Source of the DNA: Desulfobacterales bacterium
Lineage (GTDB): Bacteria; Desulfobacterota; Desulfobacteria; Desulfobacterales; Desulfosalsimonadaceae
Reading direction: 5' to 3'
Length of the DNA stretch: 34,370 nt
Assembly (NCBI GenBank): GCA_018399235.1
Contig: JAGYOX010000022.1
Span: 1 to 34,370, forward strand
Positions 24,093 through 31,800 of the stretch are shown here, piece by piece. The notes under the pieces were generated by a model that ran no database searches, was not told the origin of the DNA, and saw nothing but the letters and a program-made list of their open reading frames with translations. Each line of letters begins with the position of its first letter. The first letter of the stretch is position 1. The position numbers and the translations under genes were made by a program.

Positions 24093-25625
24093 ATGCTGCT
24101 GATTCATTCGCCGGTTAGCAAACCGGGTGAACCACCGCCCGGCCTGGCCCGGCTGGCATTTGCGTTGAAATCCAACGGGGTAGGCTGCCGGGTGTGGGAT
24201 GCCAACCTGGAAGGCCTATTATATCTCCTGGAAAGACCGGTTGCCGCTTCAGACACCTGGTCCCGACGGGCGGCCGCCCATGTTACGGAAAATCTTAGCG
24301 CTTTAAGATCCCCCACTATCTGCGAAAGCCTGGACCGCTATAAGCGGGCGGTCATGGATATCAACCGGCTGGTGCATAAGACCGGCCGGAAAACCGGCAG
24401 CCATATCACGCTGGCCAATTATGTGGATGCGCGTTTTTCTCCGGTAAGAAGCAAAGACCTGTTGCGGGCAGCGAGAGCATTTGACGAAAATCCGTTTTAT
24501 CCCTTTTTCAGAAATCGTCTGGCCGAGCTGATCGGAAATGATCACCCTGAACTTATTGGATTTTCAGTTAATTTTATGAGTCAGGCGGTTTGCGCCTTTG
24601 CCATGGCCGGATTTGTCAAAAAAAATTGGCCGGATATCCAAATAATTATGGGGGGCGGACTCGTGACCTCCTGGATGAATATTAAAGGATTTATGGATCC
24701 GTTTTATCCGGTTGTCGATGATTTGATCGGCGGGCCGGGCGAAGATGCCCTGCTTTCCATAACCGGGCATACCGACACGCAGGCCGTCTCGCAGGCTGGC
24801 GTTGACTATGCGGATTTTCCCCTTGACGCGTATCTTTCTCCCGGGCGGGTGATCCCCTATATGACCTCCCGCGGCTGCTACTGGCAGAAATGCCGGTTTT
24901 GCCCGGAAAAATTTGAAAGAACCAGGTACCAAGTATTTGATAGACCATCCATTGGATTCGATTTGTCCCGGCTGCGTTTGGAGACCTCGCCTGCGCTCAT
25001 TCATTTTGTCGATAATGCCCTGTCTCCTGCATTTTTAAACTATATAGTCAATAATCCGCCCGGCGTTCGATGGTACGGGTTCGTTCGCATTACCAGGCAT
25101 CTCACGGATCCTGATTTTGTCCACGGATTGAAGGACTCGGGATGCGCCATGCTCAAATTGGGCATTGAATCAGGCGTTCAGGATGTTCTTGATTCTCTGA
25201 ATAAGGGAATTTCCATTGAAACTGTGTCCCGGGCGCTTCGCACCATCAGAGCCGCCGGTATTGCCGTTTACGGGTATCTGCTATTCGGCACGCCGGCGGA
25301 AACTTATGAAAAGGCCCGCCAAACCCTGGCATTCACCTTGGCCCATGCAGATTGCATCGATTTTTTAAACCTGGCCATTTTTAACCTGCCGGTGGGCAGC
25401 CCCGAGGCTGAGCATTTGCAGACCGTTGATTTCTATCCGGGCGATTTGTCGCTCTACCGCGAGTTTGCCCATCCCAATGGCTGGAACAGAAATGTTGCGC
25501 GGCGGTTTTTGGAAAGGGAATTCAAGCGGTCGGCGCCCATTCGGGGGATCATAAAAAAAGAGCCGCCGTTTTTTACCTCCAACCATGCCCCATTTTTTAA
25601 AAAATTAAGCGTTTCAAATTTTTAA
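24093..25625 (+). CDS. B12-binding radical SAM protein with CX4CX2C cluster
   Basis: 510-residue cobalamin-binding radical SAM protein. The N-terminal 235 residues form the B12-binding region (LLIHSPV start, LIGFSVNFMSQ near 154-164, IIMGGGLVTSWM at 184-195, GGPGEDALL at 213-221), preceded by an unusually long helical insertion (about 45-150). The cluster motif RGCYWQKCRFC places cysteines at 262, 267 and 270, giving CX4CX2C rather than CX3CX2C; this spacing is known in some B12-radical SAM subfamilies. LGIESGVQDVL and YLLFGTPAET are barrel motifs. The ATG at 24093 follows the amidase stop by 4 nt (a TTG at 24090 is also in frame) and has no ribosome-binding site, so translation is probably coupled to the amidase. 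A function together with the amidase is likely but undefined. Confidence 0.87.
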   Translation: MLLIHSPVSKPGEPPPGLARLAFALKSNGVGCRVWDANLEGLLYLLERPVAASDTWSRRAAAHVTENLSALRSPTICESLDRYKRAVMDINRLVHKTGRKTGSHITLANYVDARFSPVRSKDLLRAARAFDENPFYPFFRNRLAELIGNDHPELIGFSVNFMSQAVCAFAMAGFVKKNWPDIQIIMGGGLVTSWMNIKGFMDPFYPVVDDLIGGPGEDALLSITGHTDTQAVSQAGVDYADFPLDAYLSPGRVIPYMTSRGCYWQKCRFCPEKFERTRYQVFDRPSIGFDLSRLRLETSPALIHFVDNALSPAFLNYIVNNPPGVRWYGFVRITRHLTDPDFVHGLKDSGCAMLKLGIESGVQDVLDSLNKGISIETVSRALRTIRAAGIAVYGYLLFGTPAETYEKARQTLAFTLAHADCIDFLNLAIFNLPVGSPEAEHLQTVDFYPGDLSLYREFAHPNGWNRNVARRFLEREFKRSAPIRGIIKKEPPFFTSNHAPFFKKLSVSNF

Positions 25626-25654
25626 AAATAAAATTTTATCTTATTTTTATTTGC

Positions 25655-25682
25655 TTGACTTTGATAAAATTATTGTTATCAT
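25655..25682 (+). promoter_or_regulatory. Probable promoter of the cold-shock gene
   Basis: TTGACT (25655-25660), 16 nt, TATCAT (25677-25682). Transcription would start near 25690 and leave a 5' leader of about 120 nt before the ATG at 25812. Long leaders are typical of cspA-type genes, where they control translation by temperature-dependent folding. Confidence 0.5.
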
Positions 25683-25811
25683 TACAACAATCTATAAAGG
25701 TCTTGGCTGATTGCGGGCCGGTTTCGTTCGAAAGGGAGCATTATTGTTAGATAGTGACGCCCTGGTCGGTTGGAACTTTGAGAATTTTTGTAAGAAAGGA
25801 GGGGCGGCACT

Positions 25812-26012
25812 ATGGCTAAAGGCACCGTAAAGTGGTTTAACGAAAAAAAAGGCTATGGATTCATTGAACAGGAAGATGGATCAGATGTATTTGTTCATTT
25901 TTCCGGAATTAATGGGTCCGGTTTCAAGACCCTGAACGAGGGTGACAAGGTTTCCTTTACTGTTGAGCAGGGGCAGAAAGGCCCGGCGGCAGTCGACGTT
26001 ACCGTAGAATAG
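25812..26012 (+). CDS. Cold-shock protein (CspA family)
   Basis: 66-residue single cold-shock domain, the usual length. It binds single-stranded RNA and DNA and acts as an RNA chaperone. RNP1 (KGYGFI, residues 13-18) and RNP2 (VFVHF, 26-30) are intact, as is the opening [11 protein letters not shown]. The start is certain: AAAGGAGGGG lies just upstream of the ATG. The gene has its own promoter candidate, a leader of about 120 nt, and an intrinsic terminator directly after it, so it is probably a single-gene unit. A temperature-controlled leader is likely by analogy with cspA but not shown. No specific paralogue letter can be assigned. Confidence 0.96.
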   Translation: MAKGTVKWFNEKKGYGFIEQEDGSDVFVHFSGINGSGFKTLNEGDKVSFTVEQGQKGPAAVDVTVE

Positions 26013-26032
26013 CTTGATTCGTTAAAAAATCA

Positions 26033-26075
26033 AAGGGGCATTTCAAAGTTTAGCGCTTTGAGGTGCCTTTTTTTA
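26033..26075 (+). terminator. Intrinsic terminator of the cold-shock gene
   Basis: GGCATTTCAAAG (26037-26048) pairs with CTTTGAGGTGCC (26056-26067) over 12 bp, two of them G-T, with a 7-nt loop. It is followed by seven T residues. It is the clearest terminator in the window. Confidence 0.85.
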
Positions 26076-26110
26076 TTCCTTGCCCCCTTCTCCCCACCCC
26101 TGTTTTCCAT

Positions 26111-26539
26111 TCAGGGACGCCTGTTCCCGGGCGGCGGCCGATGATGCGGCCGGTTTTTAAACGATCTGGGCGGCATGAACCGTGGGAATTTCTCCCGCAT
26201 GGATTTAAACCGTTTCTGTTGGATGGGGGTTAGGTGGGCTTCGATCCGGTTGAAACATTCCGAAAACACTTCTTTTATTTGAGGCCTGACGGTTTGCCGC
26301 AGGAGATTCAGCTTCTGCTGGGTATCTTCCAGAACTTCTTCTACTGCGATTTTTTGTTCCGGGTTGAGTTCCAGATGGCGAGAAATCCGTTCCATGAAGA
26401 TGGGTTTGATCGGCGGCGGCCCCTTCTCATGAAACGTCTCGATTCGGTTCTTGACCATCAGTCCGGTACCCAGTATTCCAGTCAGGGCGCCCAGTACGAA
26501 AATGGCGGTGATGCCTGCGATGGCTTTTAAAAGTTTCAT
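26111..26539 (-). CDS. Membrane-anchored periplasmic protein, CnrX/Spy-like (metal-resistance family type)
   Basis: 142 residues: one N-terminal membrane anchor (about 5-29), then a helical periplasmic domain with LNPEQKIAVEEVLEDTQQKL and LTPIQQKRFKSMREKF. The repeated L-[NT]-P-x-Q element is the hallmark of the Spy/CpxP/ZraP and CnrX-type heavy-metal sensor group. A Pro/Arg/His-rich tail (HHRPPPGNRRP) ends the protein. It is the last gene of a three-gene operon, 14 nt after the CnrY-like gene. In the CnrYXH system such a protein senses metal and controls an anti-sigma factor; the same arrangement here suggests that it senses a periplasmic signal. The signal itself (metal or misfolded protein) is not evident. 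Confidence 0.7.
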   Translation of the reverse strand: MKLLKAIAGITAIFVLGALTGILGTGLMVKNRIETFHEKGPPPIKPIFMERISRHLELNPEQKIAVEEVLEDTQQKLNLLRQTVRPQIKEVFSECFNRIEAHLTPIQQKRFKSMREKFPRFMPPRSFKNRPHHRPPPGNRRP

Positions 26540-26553
26540 ATCATGCCCCCGTG

Positions 26554-26880
26554 TTAAAATGCGAAATAGGCCAGGTATGCGGACGTGGGCTCTGAAACCG
26601 TCATTGTGGCCATCTGGTTGTTAATGGTACTGCCGGTTTGAATGATGTAAATCGACAGAATAATCATAAGCAGCAGGGCAATGGGGGCCAGTCGCCATGA
26701 AAGCTGCAGAAACCCAACCGGCCGATCCATATGGGCTGCATGCGGCCCGATTTTTCGGATGGAGCGCATAACCGCATCCCGCCATTGGGGAGAGCCCTGC
26801 TCGGTATTTTCAGCTTTTGATTGATGCGCAGCCGAAAGCATCGTTTTGAATCGATCAAATTTGTTTTTAAACGTATTCAT
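26554..26880 (-). CDS. Small single-pass membrane protein, putative anti-sigma factor
   Basis: 108 residues. A basic cytoplasmic N-terminus (MNTFKNKFDRFKTML...SPQWRDAVMRSIRKIG) is followed by one membrane helix near 68-88 (LAPIALLLMIILSIYII) and a short outside tail. No zinc-binding anti-sigma motif (HxxxCxxC) is present. Its ATG overlaps the sigma-factor stop by 4 nt (ATGA), so the two are translationally coupled. Size, topology and position are those of a CnrY-like anti-sigma factor, with the cytoplasmic part holding the sigma factor and the outside tail meeting the periplasmic sensor. The role is inferred from context rather than from clear sequence similarity. Confidence 0.6.
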   Translation of the reverse strand: MNTFKNKFDRFKTMLSAAHQSKAENTEQGSPQWRDAVMRSIRKIGPHAAHMDRPVGFLQLSWRLAPIALLLMIILSIYIIQTGSTINNQMATMTVSEPTSAYLAYFAF

Positions 26881-27473
26881 GGGTTGGACGCCTCCTGGTT
26901 GACCAGCAGTTTTTTTATTTTTTTTCTGGCTCTAAACGCCCGGATTTTAATATTGGCCGCGCTGCAACCCATCAGTCTTGCCGCCTCGATAGTACTGTAC
27001 CCTTCGAGATAAACCAACTCAAGCACCATCCGCTCTTGGGCTGACAACCGGCCTAAGGCCCAGTCCAGAATTTGCTTGGCTTCTTGCCGCTGTCCGGCTT
27101 TTCGGAAGTCCTCCGTCGACTCATCGGCAAGCACGTTTTCCAGCCATTCCCGGTAATTGTCGGGAAGCCGGCTCATCGGGATTTCCCGGCGTCTGTAGCG
27201 TTTTCGCCAGAAATCGGCGCAGGCCCGGACGCTGATGCCCGCCAGCCATTTTGAAAATACGCTTTTCTGCTGATATTTCGGCAATGAGCGGTAGGCCCGG
27301 ACAAATATGTCATGGGCCACGGCTTCAACGTTTTCCATCGGCACATGCTTTCTGACGATTGAAAATATATAGGCTTGGTAACGCGCCACCAGAATTTCAA
27401 AGGCATTGACGTCGCCCGCCAAAACCCGGCGAACGACGTCGGCATCAGTTGGTTCAGCTGATTTGTGCGGCAT
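26877..27473 (-). CDS. ECF-type RNA polymerase sigma factor
   Basis: 198 residues with the two ECF domains. Region 2 (about 25-95) contains FEILVARYQAYIFSIVRKHV, AHDIFVRAYRSLPKY and FSKWLAGISVRACADFWRKR. Region 4 (about 140-192) contains LSAQERMVLELVYLEGYSTIEAARLMGCSAANIKIRAFRARKKIKKLL, a clear helix-turn-helix. A linker of about 35 residues separates them. It directs RNA polymerase to a stress regulon and is probably autoregulated, as most are. It is first in an operon with a single-pass putative anti-sigma (4-nt overlap) and a CnrX-like periplasmic protein. The ATG at 27473 has no strong ribosome-binding site. The upstream region is a heptad-repeat zone, so its promoter must lie within or beside a repeat. 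Confidence 0.92.
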   Translation of the reverse strand: MPHKSAEPTDADVVRRVLAGDVNAFEILVARYQAYIFSIVRKHVPMENVEAVAHDIFVRAYRSLPKYQQKSVFSKWLAGISVRACADFWRKRYRRREIPMSRLPDNYREWLENVLADESTEDFRKAGQRQEAKQILDWALGRLSAQERMVLELVYLEGYSTIEAARLMGCSAANIKIRAFRARKKIKKLLVNQEASNP

Positions 27474-27493
27474 CCGGACATGCCCTATCGCTT

Positions 27494-27557
27494 ACGGTTT
27501 CACGGTTTCACGGTTTAAGGTATAGGGTTTAGGGTATAAGGTTCAAGGTAAGGTAAC
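27494..27557 (+). repeat. Heptad array, copy B
   Basis: Degenerate 7-mers on the G-rich strand: acggttt three times (the first two followed by one extra c), aaggtat, agggttt, agggtat, aaggttc, aaggta, aggtaac. It is the least regular of the five arrays. It is followed by AGTTAAAC instead of the usual AAGTAACTT edge. Confidence 0.6.
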
Positions 27558-27581
27558 AGTTAAACTAGTGCTTTCGCCGTT

Positions 27582-27651
27582 GTCATTCCGAGAAGCGCAA
27601 GCGACGAGGGATCTTGTTTGTTAAAGATTTCTCGCTAACGCTCGAAATGAC
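27582..27651. repeat. GTCATTCCGAG-type inverted repeat
   Basis: GTCATTCCGAG...GCGACGAGGGATCTT is followed by AAGATTTCTCGCT...CTCGAAATGAC, an imperfect 70-bp palindrome ending in GTCATT/AATGAC. Related single arms occur at 22302-22336 and about 9107-9126. This type of dispersed repeat is common in intergenic DNA of many bacteria. Confidence 0.65.
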
Positions 27652-27690
27652 AAAACCGGATGAATCGCCTCAGCGCCTTTAACCTATCAC

Positions 27691-27718
27691 AAAAGTTACT
27701 TTTAGGTTCGGTCCCGGG
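27691..27718 (-). repeat. CCCGGG/AAGTAACTTTT arm, inverted copy
   Basis: Read on the minus strand this is CCCGGGACCGAACCTAAAAG then TAACTTTT. It matches 8982-9009 at 26 of 28 positions and resembles 34034-34061. With the heptads at 27494-27557 it makes copy B of the composite element, in reverse orientation to copies A and E. Confidence 0.65.
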
Positions 27719-27809
27719 TCCCTGTCTGCTCCCCGGGCGGAATACTTCCTTACTGCAAAAAATCCGCGGCTGCGGTATAAAAAGCTTTTTACAAGCGCAT
27801 TATTGCTTT

Positions 27810-28331
27810 TTACTCCCCGATATCCTGATACTCCTGGATGGCATTATGAAGCCTCTGGTGGCATTTTCTCCGTTCACAGCATTTTGTCTTCATTTCCTCC
27901 AATTGTTCGAGCTGCTCCGTCGTCAGGATCGAGCGGATCTCGAAAAAAACCATGGCCTTATGAACAGACAATGCCTCAAGTTTTTCCCCGACTTGGCTGG
28001 CGGCTGAGCGGATGTCCGCTTCAACCATTTCATTCGAATGGATCGCCTCGTAAAGCTGTTCTCTGGCCTCTCGCATCTGCTGTCGAAGCGCCTCATGTTC
28101 TTCGTCATACTTGTTGAAAATTTCTACAACCTGGTCGGTTTGCGCCTCCGTCAGGTTCAGGCTGTGGAGGATTCGAAGGTGGGGGGCGGCCATTTTTTTA
28201 TCGGGCCCATGGGGGGGCATGCCGCGATCCTTCATGTTATGATCGCCCATGCCGTGATAACCGGCCCAAGCCGCTCCGGCGAATACCATAACAATAGCCA
28301 GTGCAACTGCAAATGTCTTTTGAAACTTCAT
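27810..28331 (-). CDS. Spy/CpxP-family periplasmic protein
   Basis: 173 residues with a Sec signal peptide (cleavage after AWA at residue 23). The mature part is helical with the two LTxxQ motifs that define Spy/CpxP: LTEAQ at 60-64 and LTTEQ at 136-140. A His/Met-rich N-terminal stretch (YHGMGDHNMKDRGMPPHG) and a cysteine cluster (C151, C152, C157) could bind metal. Spy and CpxP are envelope-stress chaperones or sensors; ZraP-type relatives bind zinc. The second ATG (28331) is chosen because AGGAGG lies 7 nt upstream; the ATG at 28334 is only 4 nt away. It sits upstream of the ECF-sigma operon on the same strand, separated by a repeat zone, and may be a target of that sigma factor. Confidence 0.85.
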   Translation of the reverse strand: MKFQKTFAVALAIVMVFAGAAWAGYHGMGDHNMKDRGMPPHGPDKKMAAPHLRILHSLNLTEAQTDQVVEIFNKYDEEHEALRQQMREAREQLYEAIHSNEMVEADIRSAASQVGEKLEALSVHKAMVFFEIRSILTTEQLEQLEEMKTKCCERRKCHQRLHNAIQEYQDIGE

Positions 28332-28423
28332 CATTTAGCCTCCTTTTTTTGATTTGAAGTCAATTAAATTCTTTCCCTTCTACCTATTTAGTCGTCTGGT
28401 TGGCTTAAACGGTTACACTTTTT

Positions 28424-28501
28424 AAGTAACTTAACGGTATAAGGTACAAGGTACAAGGTTTAAGGTTTAGGGTATAAGGTGTAAGGTTCACGGTTTACGG
28501 T
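28424..28501 (-). repeat. Composite heptad element, copy C
   Basis: AAGTAACTT (28424-28432) runs directly into ten contiguous 7-mers (28432-28501: taacggt, ataaggt, acaaggt twice, ttaaggt, ttagggt, ataaggt, gtaaggt, tcacggt, ttacggt), then TTAAATTC. It is followed 21 nt later by the MITE-like palindrome, the same order as copy D. Confidence 0.7.
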
Positions 28502-28522
28502 TAAATTCAAAATTACAATATT

Positions 28523-28689
28523 GATGGCTTCGTAAAAAGTCCAATATTTGTGTTGCGCTGCATCCCTCGAAATTTCACGTACAGCTAAGTACGCTGCATT
28601 TCTCGGGATTTGCGACGCCCCCTGATCTCAAATGGGGCTTGAACTTTTTACTTTGCCATCTCAAAATCGACTTTTTACGAGACTGTCAG
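28523..28689. repeat. MITE-like palindromic element, copy 1
   Basis: It starts GATGGCTTCGTAAAAAGTCC and has two inverted ends: GAACTTTTTACTTTGCCATC (28641-28660) and CGACTTTTTACGAGACTGTC (28669-28688). The core contains CACGTACAGCTAAGTACG, itself a small palindrome. It is nearly the same as the element at 32921-33073. No reading frame is inside. The structure is that of a non-autonomous transposable element. Confidence 0.75.
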
Positions 28690-28897
28690 ATTTGAGATTT
28701 CGATGTTTCTTTTATAAATAAGCAGGGATTGATCCGAAGGCAAGCCGGTCAGCCAAAAATCGGTACACCGCTTGGAATTTGCTCAAATGAGATTAGAATG
28801 AGGGGCAATGAAAAATATCTATGGCAAGTTACATAAGAATCGGCTATTAGCGAAATGGAATGGAGTCCGGTTAAACTATTTATTTTAGAGAGGGAAC

Positions 28898-31800
28898 ATG
28901 GGCTGGAAGAAATGGACGTTGATTATTATCGGTATTTTAATTTTGCTGTATACCCTTATGGGTTTTCTGGTTGTCCCCATGGTAACGGAAGCCGTTTTGC
29001 CGGACAAGCTTTCAGAACGGTTAAACCGGTCCGTGGCGATTGAAGATATTTCGCTTAATCCCTATACCCTGACACTTGCGGTAAACGGGTTGCAGATTCG
29101 CGATAAATCCGGTTCAGCGGATTTTATCGCTTTTGATGAGTTTTTTATCAATATCCAGTGGGCCTCTCTTTTCAAGCTGGGACTGGTCACGAAAGAGCTG
29201 CGTTTGAAAAATCCCTTTGTCCGGGTTGTCCGGGTTTCCGGGTCGGAATTCAATTTTTCCGATTTGATCCCTCCCGGGACTGAAGAAAAAGCGCCCGAAG
29301 CCGGGGCCGATGAAGCCGGGGAGCCGTTTCACTTCAGCCTCTCCAATATCAAGCTCGTAAACGGCAATTTTGAATTCCTGGATGTGCCCATGGATAAAAC
29401 CCATCGGTTCTCCAATGTCATGTTCAATATTCCGATGCTCTCAAATTTTGAGCCCCATATCAATGACTATGCCCAGCCCATGCTCGCCGGTGAGTTAAAC
29501 GGTACGGGGGTTAAGGCGGACGTTTCCTTCAAGCCCTTTGCCGAATCGATCGAAACCATTGTTGATGTTTCACTTACCGGCATGAATCTGCCTTATTATT
29601 TTGATTATGTGCCCGGCGGCTTGGGCTTTGATATCGCATACGGCAATCTGGATGCCGAATCGAAGATTGATTTTAAAAAAGGCCCCGACGGCCGAGCCGA
29701 CCTTGAAATATCCGGTGTTGTCGATCTCAATAATCTCAGGATGACGGAGAAGAATGCGGCGGAGCTTGTATTCATCCCCGCTTTCCATTTGGAAATGGCT
29801 CCATCTAAGCCGTTGAACCGGCAAATCCGGCTTGCCGACGTAACCATCAACCAACCGGTGATTTCCATGGTGCGAGATGCCGGTGGAAGACTTAACTTGA
29901 AGGCGTTTGGAACATCTAAGGAAAGCCCCGCGGAAAACAGCCGGTCCGATCAATCGACGGCTGAATCGGAATCTGTTGAATCAAAAGATTCGAAGGCGTC
30001 TGGTGCGGCGGCGTCCGATTCAGATCCGTTTATATTCGAGATTGATAATTTAGCGCTTAACTCCGGAACCCTAAACTATAAAGATTTTGCCGCTCCAGGC
30101 GCATCGGCTGCGCCGTATGCCGGGCCGGTGAAAATGTCGGTGGAGAATATCAATCTGAATGTCGCCGATTTTTCCACCCGGAAAGATCATCAGGCGGAGT
30201 TGGATTTTTCAGCAAGCCTTGATCCGGATGCCGCGTTATCGGTCAATGGAAAATTCGGGATATCACCCCTGACGGTGGATACGGCGGTCAAGATGGAAAA
30301 TGTCGCACTTAACCAATCGCAGCCGTATTTTCCGGCTCCTTTAAAGCTGGTTGTCACCGATGGGGATCTCGATATTACGGGCAATGCCAGCCTGCGATCA
30401 AAAGAAGATGCCGGTTTAAGCGCCCAATTCAAGGGGGATGCCGGCATTGATGGCCTGAGCCTGGTTGAAAGTAAAACAGCGCGCGACTTTCTTAAGTGGC
30501 AATCGGTTGATTTAATCGGGCTCGATTTTTCCTGGAACCCTACAAGCATTATATTGCAAAGGCTCGCCATTAAAGGATTAAAACAGAGCCTGGTTGTCCA
30601 GAAAAACGGTGTGCTCAATTTAAACCGGGTCTATGTGACGGAACCATCTGAAAAAGAACAGCCCGAGCAAGCAGCGGTGGAGTCTGTCAAAGAGGAGGGC
30701 TCGGCGCCGGCGGAGACCGCAGAAAAACCGATGCCGTTCCCGGTATCCATCGGTGAGATCAAGCTCCGGGATAGCGGTATTTCTTTTACGGATTACCATA
30801 TCGAGCCCAATTATTCAGCTCAGGTGGAGCTTTCGAAGGGAAGCATCAAGGGACTCTCAAGCCAGGCGTTTGAAGGGGCCATGGTCTCCCTGAAAGGGGT
30901 GGTCAACGATCATGCCCCGGTCGATATTTCCGGCCGAATCAATCCCCTGCTTGCCGATCTTTTTTTGGATATCCGGTTTGATTTGCAAAATATGGAGCTG
31001 AGCCCGTTTTCCGCGTATTCTGGGAAATATCTCGGCAAAGAGATTGAAAAAGGCAAGCTCAACCTGGATCTGGATTATTTGATCGAGAACAAAAAACTGG
31101 AGGCCGAGAACAGGGTGCTGTTTGATCAGTTTAACCTCGGGCGGAATGTAGAAAGCGATACCGCCGTCAACCTGCCGGTGGGCATGGCAATCGCTCTGCT
31201 CAAGGACCGGAAGGGGGAAATCAACCTGGATTTGCCCGTATCCGGTCGCTTGGACGATCCACAGTTCAGTATAATCGGCATTATCATCCAGTCTTTGAAA
31301 AATATTGTCACCAAGGCGGCCACCTCGCCGTTTGATATGGTGGGACAGATTGTAGCCGGCGGGGAGGAGCTAAAATACATCGAGTTCGAAGCAGGCGGCG
31401 ACGAGTTGGCCGCCTCGTCTGCGAAGAAGCTCGATTCAATCAATGAACTGCTTTACAAGCGGCCGGAACTTGCCCTGGAGCTAACGGGTTTCGTGAATAC
31501 GGAAAGGGATCGCGAGGTGCTTAAGAATAGGGCCCTGGAGCGTAAACTCCGGGCCGCGAAATGGGCCGGGGAGTCGAGGAAAGGCGATGAAGAGGCCATT
31601 CCATTTTCGGAGATTGAGCTTTCCGAGGCGGAATACCGTAAATATCTCCGGCAGGTGTACCAGGCGGAGGTGCTTTCCGTTACGGAACCGCCGGCGGATG
31701 CCAAGCCATTGGCGGATGAAACATTGACCGTTCCGGAGATGAAGTCAAAGATTCTGGAGCGGATTGAAATCAGGGATGCGGAACTGCGGCTTTTGGCCCA

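Larger units (their letters stand above)
27474..27809. other. Intergenic repeat zone B
   Basis: 336 nt between the ECF operon and the Spy-like gene, with no gene supported. It holds a heptad array (27494-27557), a GTCATTCCGAG inverted repeat (27582-27651) and the conserved CCCGGG/AAGTTACTT arm in inverted orientation (27691-27718). The remainder (27719-27809) shows nothing clear beyond CCCGGG at 27732-27737. Confidence 0.6.
28335..28897. other. Intergenic repeat zone C
   Basis: 563 nt between divergent genes. From left: the ribosome-binding region of the Spy-like gene, an AAGTAACTT edge (about 28424-28432), a ten-unit heptad array (28432-28501) and a MITE-like palindrome (28523-28689). From 28700 to 28885 nothing is recognised. 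The DUF748 ribosome-binding site (GAGAGGGAAC) closes the region. Confidence 0.6.

Noticed and set aside
27660-28007. 115-codon plus-strand frame between the ECF operon and the Spy-like gene
   Set aside because: It overlaps the Spy-like gene in antisense and a dispersed repeat, and shows no domain or ribosome-binding site.
28432-28501. Heptad array considered as a CRISPR array
   Set aside because: Units are 7 nt with no spacers and no cas genes are nearby. It is a simple tandem repeat.
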